A DNA stretch of 64,000 nucleotides from Euryodendron excelsum (lineage: Eukaryota > Streptophyta > Magnoliopsida > Ericales > Pentaphylacaceae), in assembly GCA_033060915.1 (NCBI GenBank), contig CM065389.1, positions 20,412,501-20,476,500 of the forward strand, in the 5' to 3' direction. Both the position numbers and the translations under genes were made by a program. Numbering within the stretch: position 1 is the stretch's first letter; the number at the start of each line of letters is the position of its first letter. This document shows, one piece after another, positions 1-15,248 of this stretch. The notes below the pieces were generated by a model. The model searched no databases. It saw nothing but the letters and a program-made list of their open reading frames with translations, and was not told the origin of the DNA.

Positions 1-188
1 CCTTTGTCACAAAGTTGACTAATGCTCAAAAGATTGTGTTTGAGTCCCTTAACAAGTAATACATTTTCGATAGAGGTAGAGGAATTCTTACTAACACTAC
101 TTATACCAATGATCTTCCCTTTGTTATTGTCACCAAATGTGACAAGACCTCCATCCTTTGGTGAGAGTGAAGTGAATTGAGCTTCATC
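1..188 (-). pseudogene. Ty1/copia pol fragment (GAG-pre-integrase region)
   Basis: The minus strand reads open for about 62 codons from about 188 to the window edge. It carries the typical copia stretch just upstream of integrase: KDGGLVTFGDNNKGKIIG, then VLLVKGLKHNLLSISQLCDK. This region follows the protease in copia polyproteins and leads into the integrase zinc finger. Only this piece is visible, because the window ends at base 1 and the match stops at about 188, where Mutator transposase sequence begins on the other strand. It is probably a truncated retrotransposon, though the element could continue intact to the left of the window. The copia assignment is firm; its lineage (SIRE/Tork-like) is inferred. 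Confidence 0.85.
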
Positions 189-189
189 T

Positions 190-1741
190 AATATGCAAGG
201 GATTTCTAATTTCTAGGTAAAGACTTTTGTGGATACACACAATTGTGGGAGGGTCTTTCATAATAAAATTGCGAATTCTAATTAGGTTTTCAAACAGTAT
301 ATTAAGACTATAAAGTCAAATTCTCACCTGGCAATTACCAGCTTTTAAGAAGGCTATGCAGACGGACCATAAAGTTAGTGTTTCCAAGAGTCAGGTTTAT
401 AGGGCAAAGAGGAAAACATAACAATTGATAGAAGAAAATCACATGGAGTAATATGCAAAGCTATGCAACTATTGTGAAGAGATTAAAAGGACAAATCCAA
501 GGATAACTATCTTAATGAAAGTGGTTGAAGATGAAGACAGAGCTACTAGGGTTAGGTTTTAAAGGTTTTATGTATGTTGTGGGGCTTGCAAGCAACGGTT
601 CAAAGATGGATGTATGCCATTAGTTGGGTTAGATGCATGCCATATCAAAAGGCAATACAAGGGATAGTTGCTTGTAGCTGTTGGCATTGATGCAAACAAG
701 AATAGTTTTCCATTGGCTTATGTTGTGGTTGAAGGGAAAAGCAAAAGTACTTATAAATGGTTTTTGAAAATCTTGCAGAAAGACCTTGGGATGATGAACC
801 AACCTTCATTTCAGATAAGCAAAAAGTATGATAATTTCATACTCACCTGCACTTTACTGCATTTATATATGTTTGTTTATGAAGGTTTAATCTAACTTTT
901 TCATTATTATTAGCAGGCTTGGTACCAACACTAGGAGAGGTGGTACCATTATCTGAGCACAGGTTTTGTATCAAACATTTATATAACAATTTTTGAAAAG
1001 AACACAAGGGATTGTACTTGAAAGATTTGGTTAGGAAAGAACTCAAAGCATCATATATTCAAGAGTTTGAAATGCATATGAAAAGAGAAGGCTGATGGAT
1101 CAGCATCCAACTAGTTTGTTGACAAACCACCAAGGTTTTGGTCTAGATCTCATTTCAGTACAACATCTAAGTGTGACATTTTGTTGAACAACCTATGTGA
1201 GAGTTTCAATAGCATAATTGTTAGAGCTAGAGTAAAATCAATCATACCAATGATGGAGGATATGAGATGCTATTTAACGTAAAGAATGTAAATCAAAAGA
1301 GAAGGGATAAGGACATACCAAGGTCTAATATACCCAAAAAATTTTAAAAAGGCTGAAGATGCTTAAAGAGGAGTCAACAAATTGTATTGCAACGTGGTTA
1401 AGGGACTCTAGTTAGCAGATCAACTGTTTCCATGTTCAGTAGTTTGTGGTTGACCTGCATGATCAATCCTGTTCATGCAGAAAATGAGATTTAAAAGGCA
1501 TCCCATATTGTCATGCCATTTCAGCCATATATTATAAACACGAGGAACCAGAGGCTAATGTTGCACATTGGTATAAAAAGGAGATTTGTTTGGTCAGCTA
1601 TGAGCGAATTATATACCATATAAATGGTTCTCAACTATGGCCAAAGACAGGTTTGGTTGAGGTCTTGTCTCCAAATATTGAAAAGCAACCTGGTAGACCA
1701 AAGAAAAAAGAAGGGAGGCTGATGAACCTCAGAATCCCTAC
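190..1741 (+). pseudogene. Decayed MuDR/MULE transposase, main part
   Basis: Translation in shifting frames gives a Mutator-like transposase in order. First comes the N-terminal mobile domain (VKTFVDTHNCGRVFHNK, about 215-270), then the AKRK and YCEEIKRTNP region. The catalytic core follows: first Asp in LVGLDACHIK (about 632) and then LLVAVGIDANKNSFPLAYVVVE (about 668-740, written here only as a motif region), second Asp in FISDKQK (about 814), RFCIKHLYNN (about 963) and the Glu in NLCESFNS (about 1199). The SWIM zinc finger is at about 1450-1540 (CSC...YCHA). Stops interrupt it at about 215, 285, 430, 560, 668, 1280 and 1370, and there are several frameshifts, so it cannot make a working enzyme. 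It is cut at 1741 by a solo LTR; its zinc knuckle resumes at 3262. Confidence 0.88.
1737..1741. repeat. Target-site duplication CCTAC, left copy
   Basis: CCTAC lies directly before the LTR start TGTTGACC and is repeated exactly at 3257-3261 after the LTR end CCAACA. A perfect 5-bp duplication is what LTR-retrotransposon integrase leaves. Confidence 0.85.
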
Positions 1742-3256
1742 TGTTGACCTGAAGAATTAACCTAAGAGGGGGGGGGGTGAATTTTGTTTTATAAAAATAC
1801 AAGAATTTTAAACCAATATGTAGCTTATATAAAATCAATAGAACAGTAATCTTATGCAATGTAAACATGCAATCAAGATATTATGAGGATACAATCAAGA
1901 TAAAGTAGTGCAGTGGGTAAAACAGATCAAGTAAGACACCGGGATTTTTAAAGAGGTCCAGTGATCCTTTACTTACGTCATCTTTTCCTCGATTCCTTTG
2001 AGGGGATCCGCCACTATGCAAAGTCTAATCTTTTGCACAACTGTTGTTTCTTCAAGTGTTAGCTCACTTTTTACAAGAGTTTACTCCAAACTCTTAATCC
2101 CCAAGTGTTTTTGTCCAAGAATCACTCAAAACTTACAGGTTACAACCCAACCCAACAATAAAGAATGAGTTTAATACAATGGGTGCACTCTCGAGAAGTA
2201 AATGTATTAGTTACAACTCAATCAATAACCTCACAACACAAGAATAGAAAAATATGACACTGAAGAACAAAGAATGTTGGAAAATTGAGTGTATATCCTT
2301 TATGATCTTGTATCTACTTCTTTAAATGCTTTAGAGACTTTGTATTTATAGTCTTGTATCATATCCAACCATTGGAGGTAGTTGGGAGATGCAAAATAAG
2401 TGTTGTAGAACGTTTAAAAATATTACTGTTACAGCCCAAATTTCCTTCAGGTGTTAACTCTCGTATTGGGTGTCTATACTTGTTTCTTCAGTTATCTTCT
2501 CTTTGTCGTTCAGGTGTTGACTCTCGTATAGGGTATCGACACTTTCTGCTTCATTTTTTTGACCTGAGCTATTTAGAACTATATGTGTCAACTCTTATAT
2601 AGGGTGTCGACACTTGTTGCTTCATTTTTCTGACCTGAGCTCACTGGAACCATAGGTGTCGACTCTCATATAGGGTATTGACATTTGCTGCTTTTAAGTT
2701 CAGTTTTTCAAGGTTAGATATCTAAAAAGTGTTAGCTCCTATAACAGGTGGCAGCTCGTGCCCTGTATTTTCAACCTTCTTTTAAAACTTAATCAACTAC
2801 CTTCAAAATGGTCAAAAGCTTCTTCAATTTATTCAATAAGGTCTTCAAGGCATCAAGTCTTCACAACTCCTTCAAATAAATTTAGATAAGCAGAGCACCT
2901 TCAATAAATTCTTTGTAAGGCTCCTCCAACAATTTTCAACTTTGTCAATCCATTAAGATATGCATCCAAAACTTGTCTACTTTCTTCAATGATTGTTGAT
3001 CAACTTGAGCACCTTCAATTTCTTCAAGAATAAGATTATTAAATAATCTTCTTGTAGGGTGACCAACCAATCATCTAAATCATTCCAAATTCATTCATCA
3101 AGCTTCCAAATCCATCTTCTAATCAGATCCTTCATTGTAATCATTCTTAAGCAATGTGTGAATAGAATTAATAAATACTTTCTGCATATAAAGTAAATTC
3201 ATTAGAAAAACAACATAATGATTTGTTATCATCAAAATTAAGGTATAGATCCAACA
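1742..3256 (-). mobile_element. Copia-type solo LTR (1515 bp)
   Basis: On the minus strand the element begins TGTTGGATCTATACC followed by TTTTGATGATAACAAATC. It ends near a C-run preceding CTCTTAGG and closes with CA, the layout of long SIRE/Maximus-class copia LTRs. It is flanked by the perfect 5-bp duplication CCTAC. No internal gag-pol lies inside, so this is a solo LTR left by recombination. It sits inside the MULE transposase reading frame. A second, longer LTR of the same general type occurs at 18584-20722. The lineage name is inferred from the termini; the solo-LTR call follows directly from ends and TSD. Confidence 0.85.
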
Positions 3257-3345
3257 CCTACAAGTTAAAACAACAAAACATAACAACCGCCTGTAGTATA
3301 TGTGGTAAATTTGATCATAACAAAAGGAGCTGAAAAGGCAAACTA
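3257..3345 (+). pseudogene. MULE transposase 3' end with zinc knuckle
   Basis: Directly after the right CCTAC the sequence reads YKLKQQN and then CSICGKFDHNKRS, the CCHC zinc knuckle at the C-terminus of plant MULE transposases. The last Cys is lost and a stop follows. Removing the LTR and one copy of CCTAC puts this tail in line with the piece ending at 1741, which shows that the LTR landed in an existing MULE. Confidence 0.8.
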
Positions 3346-3539
3346 AGGCGTAACAAGGCCTAAAAAGGCAATATATGAGTCAGTAAGGCCTAAGAAGGCA
3401 ACCTACTGAGCAAGGAACAAGCAATAGAAAAAATTTCCAGTAAGATTTTATATGTGATGGCAATAAAGTGTGTCAACAAAATGCATTAACCTTTTATTAA
3501 TTGGTTGAGTTTCAAGTTGCAGGTCAAAAGGAATCTAGA

Positions 3540-3640
3540 AAATATGGGGAATCCTTCTGCCAATTAGCCACCAATAGCTACGAGAAAAAAGATCAAGTAT
3601 AGGGAATCCTTCTTCCAGTTAGCCACCCATGTTCAGAAGA
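3540..3640. repeat. Short direct repeat (about 58 bp, two copies)
   Basis: GGGAATCCTTCT followed by CCA(A/G)TTAGCCACC occurs at about 3547 and about 3601, with similar flanks. It leads into the larger tandem repeat that starts at 3648. The stretch 3346-3540 between the MULE tail and this repeat contains AAGGC-rich short repeats and no gene. Confidence 0.5.
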
Positions 3641-3647
3641 ACGAAAG

Positions 3648-4580
3648 CAAGTATAGCAAACCCCTCTGGTAGTCAATCAATAAGGAATTGAAGGGAAGAT
3701 CAAATGTGGGCAACTTAATTAGTAATCAGCCAAGTTAGTTAAAACAAGAACAAAATGTCAATTAACCTGCCCATGAGATGTGTTTCATCTTTTTATATGT
3801 TAAAAACATTAGATCTTTTTTGTGTTACAAATGTGTTGCATCTTTTTGCTTAGAAACACTCCAACCTCATGTCATTTCAGTTTGCAATTATGTTGGCTTT
3901 CAGTTTTTATGTTTATGTTATCATGTATTTTACATTGCATTTCAATTTTTGTGCTTGTGCTATAATGCATTTCACATTGCATTTCAATTCTCAAACATCA
4001 CAATGAATTTCACAAAATATTTGAGCATCGCAATGCATTTTGCAAAATACTTTTCATTGCATTTGATAATACTTACATATATTTTCAACAATGCATAAGC
4101 ATTTACAAAACCAACCAAATCAAGTATGGTAAACCCCCCTGAAAGTCAATCAACAAGGGATAAAAGTGGAAGATCAGTTGTGGGTAACTTAATTGGTAGC
4201 CAACCAAGTTAGTTAAGACAAGAAGAAAATATCAATTGACCTACACATGAGATGTGTTTCTTCATTTTATATGTTAAAAACATTAGATCTTTTTTGTGTT
4301 ACAGATGTGTTGCATCTTTTGGTTTAGAAACACTCCAACTTTATATCATTTCGGTTTGCAGTTATGTTGGCTTTCAGTTTTTATGTTTTGTGTTATCATG
4401 TATTTTACATTGCATTTCAATTTTTGTGCTTGTGTTATAATGCATTTCAATTCTCAAACAACACAATGAATTTCACAAAATATTTGAACATAACAATGCA
4501 TTTCACAAAACACTTTTCATTGCGTTTGACAATACTTACATACATTTGCAACAATGCATAAGCATTTACAAAACCAACCA
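3648..4580. repeat. Two-copy tandem duplication, about 470 bp units
   Basis: Unit 1 (about 3648-4120) and unit 2 (about 4121-4580) both begin CAAGTAT(A/G)G(C/T)AAACCCC and share CATGAGATGTGTTTC and TTAAAAACATTAGATC. Both end with AACAATGCATAAGC and TTTACAAAACCAACCA. Unit 2 has lost a short internal segment near 4440. The open frames in both units are low-complexity and have no recognisable protein. Confidence 0.8.
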
Positions 4581-4755
4581 TATATCACTTATGATATTCT
4601 TTTTCTGTCCGAACTAAACACCAGTTACATAACAGAAGCCTACATTAGTTTCAACTTTTTTCCATTCCAAGCTCCACCTGATTTGAAGGTCCATCACCAA
4701 AATGCCACCATAAGATCACAGAGGCCAATAATCCTCTCTTTCTTGCTTTGACCTT

Positions 4756-5084
4756 CTAAAGCTGTTCTTGCAACAAAGTAGTTATTCTTAGAAGACCTGG
4801 TATAGCTTCCCTAGAACAAACATTCATGGGGGGATCTATCCATTCAAAGAATCCACATGAACCCATATTTTGCATTTTATTCAGAATTATGTATTAGCAT
4901 TTCAAATAATAATTTTGAAAAATAAAATAAAATAAACCTGCAATACACTTACCCCATATGCCGAACAACCTAAAAACCTCCTCCCAAGGTTGCTATCAAT
5001 CCAAGATGTCCTTAACTGTGTCCTTCTCCCACAGTGGCAACGTAATAGTTCCATCCAAGATATCTCATATTCTTTTTGTCTCAC
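4756..5084 (-). pseudogene. GRF-type zinc finger gene fragment (two exons)
   Basis: On the minus strand, about 5084-4953 encodes MELLRCHCGRR, then TSWIDSNLGRRFLGCSAYG, the first half of a GRF zinc finger (C-x-C ... GRRF..C). A clean GTAAGTG donor follows at 4952-4946. After about 75 bp the domain resumes (about 4870-4759) with CGFFEWIDPPM and AIPGLL, typical of the second exon of plant GRF proteins. The stop is at 4758-4756. The expected acceptor AG is not visible (AATGCAAAATATGG), and no ATG lies upstream of MELL without a stop, so it is probably broken. Such GRF fragments are often carried by plant transposons, and a dead MULE lies 1.4 kb away. The domain is clear; whether it is functional is doubtful. 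Confidence 0.65.
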
Positions 5085-5640
5085 TTTTCTTTCCTTTCTT
5101 CCTCTTATCTACCTCCATCTATGTTTCTCATCTTCTATGATTTGCAAAAGTTAGGATTTAGTTGGATATATGTATATCTACACGATTTTCTTTTTCTTTT
5201 TTTTTTTGGGGGGGGGGGGGGGGGGCGGAGGGGGTGTTTATGGTCCAAAATACCATATTACCCCTGTAGGAGTCCCACGTGCATAGCGCATGTTCATTTG
5301 CCATCCAAGTCTCTAAAGGCAGTTCCCAATTAGACATTTTAGAAACAAAATTGATAATTAAAAGTTAAAATTGTTGCAATTGGAACTATAAGGACTATAA
5401 CGAAACTTACTTAAAACTATAAGGACCAACGACATATTTTACCCAAGAAATTACTTTTAAATTTTGTTTAATTAAATTACTCTTTTTAAATAGGGGTAAT
5501 AAGGAAAAAAAAAATTTCACGATGGTTGCTAGGACTCCTCTAATATGTAAATTAATATAATTTTTAATATTAAAAGGGTATTAAGTGTAAGATCCCAAAT
5601 CTCAGGGTAGTTAATGCTATTTTTCTAAAATATTTTTTAC
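5085..5640. other. Non-coding stretch with T-run/G-run
   Basis: No gene is seen. A T-run passes straight into an 18-base G-run (5208-5225). The AT-rich sequence after it has phrases common at transposon edges (ACTATAAGGACTATAACG repeated as AACTATAAGGACCAACG), but no paired ends could be defined. Confidence 0.5.
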
Positions 5641-5826
5641 CACTACTTGTCACAACCACACTTAATCAGGGCGCACCGAAGAGCGTCCAAACACACCCAC
5701 GCCCTACCGTTGCCTGTGCGTTAACTATACACGAAACCTCAAATATATTCCTCTTCGTTTGTTTCAGCCTCCGTACGATACCCAAGAAGAAGAAGAAGAA
5801 ACCCCAGAACTCAGAATCACAAGAAA

Positions 5827-11273
<5,447 letters not shown>

Positions 11274-12536
11274 ATGTGGCATGAATATCAGGATGAAGAG
11301 ACTAATTTGCCTTCTGTCTTTATTTTGTATTGGTATCCCATTCTTCGTATCGTAGTACTGTAATGTACATAAGAGAGATATCCAAAACTGTAAGTAATGA
11401 TGATTATAATAGATGGATTTTTCCCTCTAAATAATGAAGTTATTTAAGATTGACTTAAGGCCAATTTTCTAACACATGGTAATGTTTGGTGTGATTGCTG
11501 TTAATGCTAAGGCTTAAGACACTGTCCTAGAGGATTTCCCCAACCCTGCAAAATGTAGTTCCATCAGGTGTTGCCGGGCCATATACTGGATCTTGCTAGT
11601 GCAATTTATTTCAATATTCAAATTTGAATGGTCTTTCTCAAGGGCTACTTGTTTTAAATCACCGAAAATTCTCTTTTGGAAGCAGAGATGATATTGAACC
11701 ACTATGCCTTATCTGTTCAAAATTCTTGTGTTTTAGCCCCCTCATGCTTCTCAAGGTGTATTAGGACTAACCTTACAAGCATGGTTTTGACCTGGGGTTA
11801 TTTATAGTGTGCTTGGAAGCCAGTTTTGGAGTGAGTTTGCTTGATGATCCCTAGAGTGGTGAAGTAAATGTCTGCTTTGGTTGAGGAGTTAAAAGTGAGA
11901 AGTTGATAATGGCCTGACAGGTACATGGTTTCAGGTGTGGCTCTTGTTTTGGAGTGAAGGCTGCCGAGAGGCTATACTTGATGAGTTCTTTCCGTTCATG
12001 CATATTTGTCAGGAGATGACATTTGTTCTGGGAATTTTGTGGTTAGATGGCTTTGATTTTCCCTTGTATTTTTTAAGCCATGCCAAAATAGTACACACAG
12101 TGAAGGTTTTGACTGTCGTTGATTTTGTCTAACAGATTCAGAAAAAGGGTGAAGATTGCCACAGGTTTCAAGTTGCAGATTGAGAGGGTGCTTAGGTAAA
12201 CTAACTTTGAGATGATGAATAGACGGGCAAATATTTAGTAGCTGCCACTCAGATTTGAGCTTTACAGGAGGGACCCATTAAATGCACACAAAGAATCAAT
12301 CGTAACGGTAGTAGTAACTTAAATCACGGACGCTATCTTCGTACTGGATTCGTTTCTTGATTTTACAGGTCGATTTGTGAAGAATAATTTGTATATCTAA
12401 CACAGGACCACCCCTCTTGTGCATAATATTTTCACCTGTGCGTAATTGCATTTTGCAACACAGCCCAGCTATTGAGCACTTCCCGAGGGTTATTTCAAAA
12501 ACATTTTCTGAAGTCACTCATGTGCCCGGTGAGGCG
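11274..12536. other. UFM1 3' UTR and downstream intergenic DNA
   Basis: The first couple of hundred bases after the UFM1 stop probably hold its 3' UTR (AT-rich, AATAATGAAG at about 11430). No gene was recognised beyond that. The open frames on both strands lack family motifs and splice support. Confidence 0.4.
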
Positions 12537-12713
12537 CTAGCTGTGGCACTGACACTGCTTGTGGCCCAAATACAATTCATCTGCAGTTGTTTCTCTGTGG
12601 TAGGTAGGGGTAGCTGCTGTAATGTAATGAGGTGGAGGTCCACCATGGTCACCACCATAACCTTGCAAAGGTTGGTGGTTGGTTTGGAAGGAAGCAGATG
12701 ACAATCTATGCAT
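12537..12713 (-). CDS. Unidentified 58-codon minus-strand ORF
   Basis: ATG at 12713 to TAG at 12537 gives a 58-residue peptide. It has a Gln/Gly/Pro/His-rich middle (GYGGDHGGPPPHY), then TAATPTYHRETTADELYLGH, and ends KQCQCHS. The composition looks more protein-like than the neighbouring random frames. Just upstream on the same strand (12800-12728) a CTTTCAG acceptor-like site is followed by a frame reading MIDIHLPESSWEDMRRRV that closes with a stop. A GTAAGT site lies at about 12858. This could be the 3' part or a short leader-type exon set of an unrecognised gene. I recognise no family. Low confidence. Confidence 0.2.
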   Translation of the reverse strand: MHRLSSASFQTNHQPLQGYGGDHGGPPPHYITAATPTYHRETTADELYLGHKQCQCHS

Positions 12714-12728
12714 TTATCTTTGAATCCA

Positions 12729-14700
12729 ACACCCTCCTCCTCATATCTTCCCAGCTACTTTCAGGTAAATGTATGTCAATCATAGTTTTCTGAAAGGGAA
12801 AGCTGATATTGAAAGAACATTATGAGACAAAAAAAAAAGAAGGGCAAAAATGTACTTACAGATAGCTAGTGAGTAGTGAGAGAGAGAAACTAGTAATACC
12901 TAGGAGGGAAATTAACTAGTGAATGCAGCACCCGAATTTATGGAAAACTTAAGTAAATGGACTCATGTACATTTTAGGATCTGTGGATGAGCCATAAACC
13001 CCATTGATCCTGAAGTGGAAATGAAGCATATGTTGCCCATTATATATATAAATATACATGCGCATATATATATATATATATATATATGTATAGTTATCAA
13101 ACATCCTGGACTCAGGCCAATTGACACGCAGGGTGGCAAAAAATTGGGATGTTAAGAGGTTCATGTGATCATGTTTTACCACTTGCACCCAAAGTTACAT
13201 AACTTGGGGTTGTCAATTTTTCTACAAGAAACTTTCCTAGCAAGCATATATAGAAGAAGTAACTTTACAATGTTGTGCCCATTGAGCCAAGGTGTTTAGG
13301 GCTGGTAAGAAGCCATAGCGAAATTAGTAGAGGAAAAGACAAAAAAGTTATTTATTATAAGAGAAGAGGCTAAATGAGTATTTAGAATTCAATGGATATT
13401 TTATTTCCCAAAAGGTGTAATGGTTAGCCAAAGTAAAGGAGCAAAAATAATGCGAGTAAAAGTCCTGGAAGGGAGAACTCTACTGAGTAATAATTTCTCT
13501 GATGAGAGGAACTCAAACCACAAGAATGCGTGGCGACCAATGGACTAACTATGCTCCTCGGTGATGAATTAATTCTTGGATCAGACGCCTCAGATGAAAT
13601 ACAGAGCAATCATTTTCTATCGAAAAATGATTTTTTTTTCCTGAAGTTTGCAAAATCACATTGATTCTCCCCACGTGGACGCATCAACCTGTCTCCTGTT
13701 ATTATTAAATGACAATTTTATCCTTTTGTGCTCTTTCAAGAGCCAACACAAACTATGATTTATGAGAAGGGTCCCATTTGGGTCTACCTTTGATTAAATA
13801 CCATTCCTAGCTCCTCCACGTCGTATCCAGTCCCTTTCTCCACCACTCTCTCAACTTCTTCATGAGGCCATTGTCACGCTCAACTTCTTGAAAATTCACC
13901 TTCATGAAGCCTCTCTATATAATTGGGCTTTAGTCTTGCCTTCATAAACAACATAATTCTTAAGGAGAAGGAAAAAAAAAAAAAAAAACCAAGGACACGT
14001 TTATTTTTACAACAAATAATCCATTAGCCAAAAAAAATAAACAAATAATCTACTAGAAATACTCGATTTTATATATTTTAAGTCCAATTACACTTCACAC
14101 ATTTGCACCGAAAATATCTAAAAATCATACGGCAATAAGAATTCAAAATTGCTATTTAATACAAAAAGCCAAACACAAGGGTTGCATTTGAATTTATGAA
14201 TTCAAAATGAAGGGATTTATGCCATATTTGGATTCAAAATTTGTTGTGAGAAAGGGAAAGGACAAAAAAGGAAAAAAAATTAGTTGTACATTTTTTTACA
14301 TATAAACAGAAGAATGAATGTTTTCAAATATGCCTATTCATTTTCTTCTTCTTTCCCTTAGGTAACCAAACAAAAGTAAAGATCCTATCTTCTTTTTTTT
14401 TTCTTTTTCTTTACCAATCTGAAAATAAAACTGCCACATTTATAATTTATTTTTCTTACACATGTCAGCAACTAGTTTTTTTTTTATTATTCATATTTGT
14501 TATACATGTCAAAAACTAGTATCCTATGATTAGGTAGGTCAGTATTAGATGATGTTTTTTTTATTATTTTTAATTGATTTTCTTGCAACTACCCTTCTTA
14601 AATCAATATGCTAAAGTTGAATTTAAAATCACATTTTATTTAGTAAGTTTAATATTCAATGATAAATTAAAATATTTAGAATTCTAGTTTAAAACTGAAA
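12729..14700. other. Intergenic, AT-rich, with (TA)n
   Basis: There is a TA/CA dinucleotide stretch at about 13040-13088 and an A-run at about 13973-13988. At 13800-13960 a pyrimidine-rich segment with TCTCTATATAATTGG looks promoter-like, but no coding sequence follows. No supported gene. Confidence 0.4.
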
Positions 14701-15248
14701 CGCCCTTTTTAAGTGGGTTTTCTAGTATGGCAGCTTTTAACTTTCCTGTTTGTGCAGTGTGCGGAAAAAGTCTATGCACCCACCTATTTTGTGTTTCCTG
14801 TTCAAAATTACATCAACACCATGGCCTACTTTCACCCAATATGTACTGTGCTTTTGTTTTTTTTGTGGAATCATCTGGCCCACCATTAGATTGCTATCCT
14901 TCCATACTGTGCTCCATCATTAAATGCAGAGTATCTCCGTTCTGGATTAGGATTTTTTTCATTACACATTAGTTAAAATAAAAATTAATGGTTCAAATAA
15001 GTTGATTAAAATCTTAATTGAAAATAAATGATTTGTTGTTATAGAGAGGAAAATAAATTTTAGTATAAAATGACATACTTTTAGTATGATATCTGACAAG
15101 CTTACATCTATTTTATTAGTTGATAGAATGAAGATCTCTATTATACGAGGATTCAAATTTCTTCCTTCTTTTTGTTGCTCCACTAGCATTAATTATAATT
15201 TGTTTGGATCTAGCTAGCAAAAAAGTCATATCCAAAGCCATGATAAGT

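Noticed and set aside
14727..14972. 81-codon Cys-rich + frame
   Set aside because: Cysteine spacing fits no known finger or secreted peptide and there is no signal sequence.
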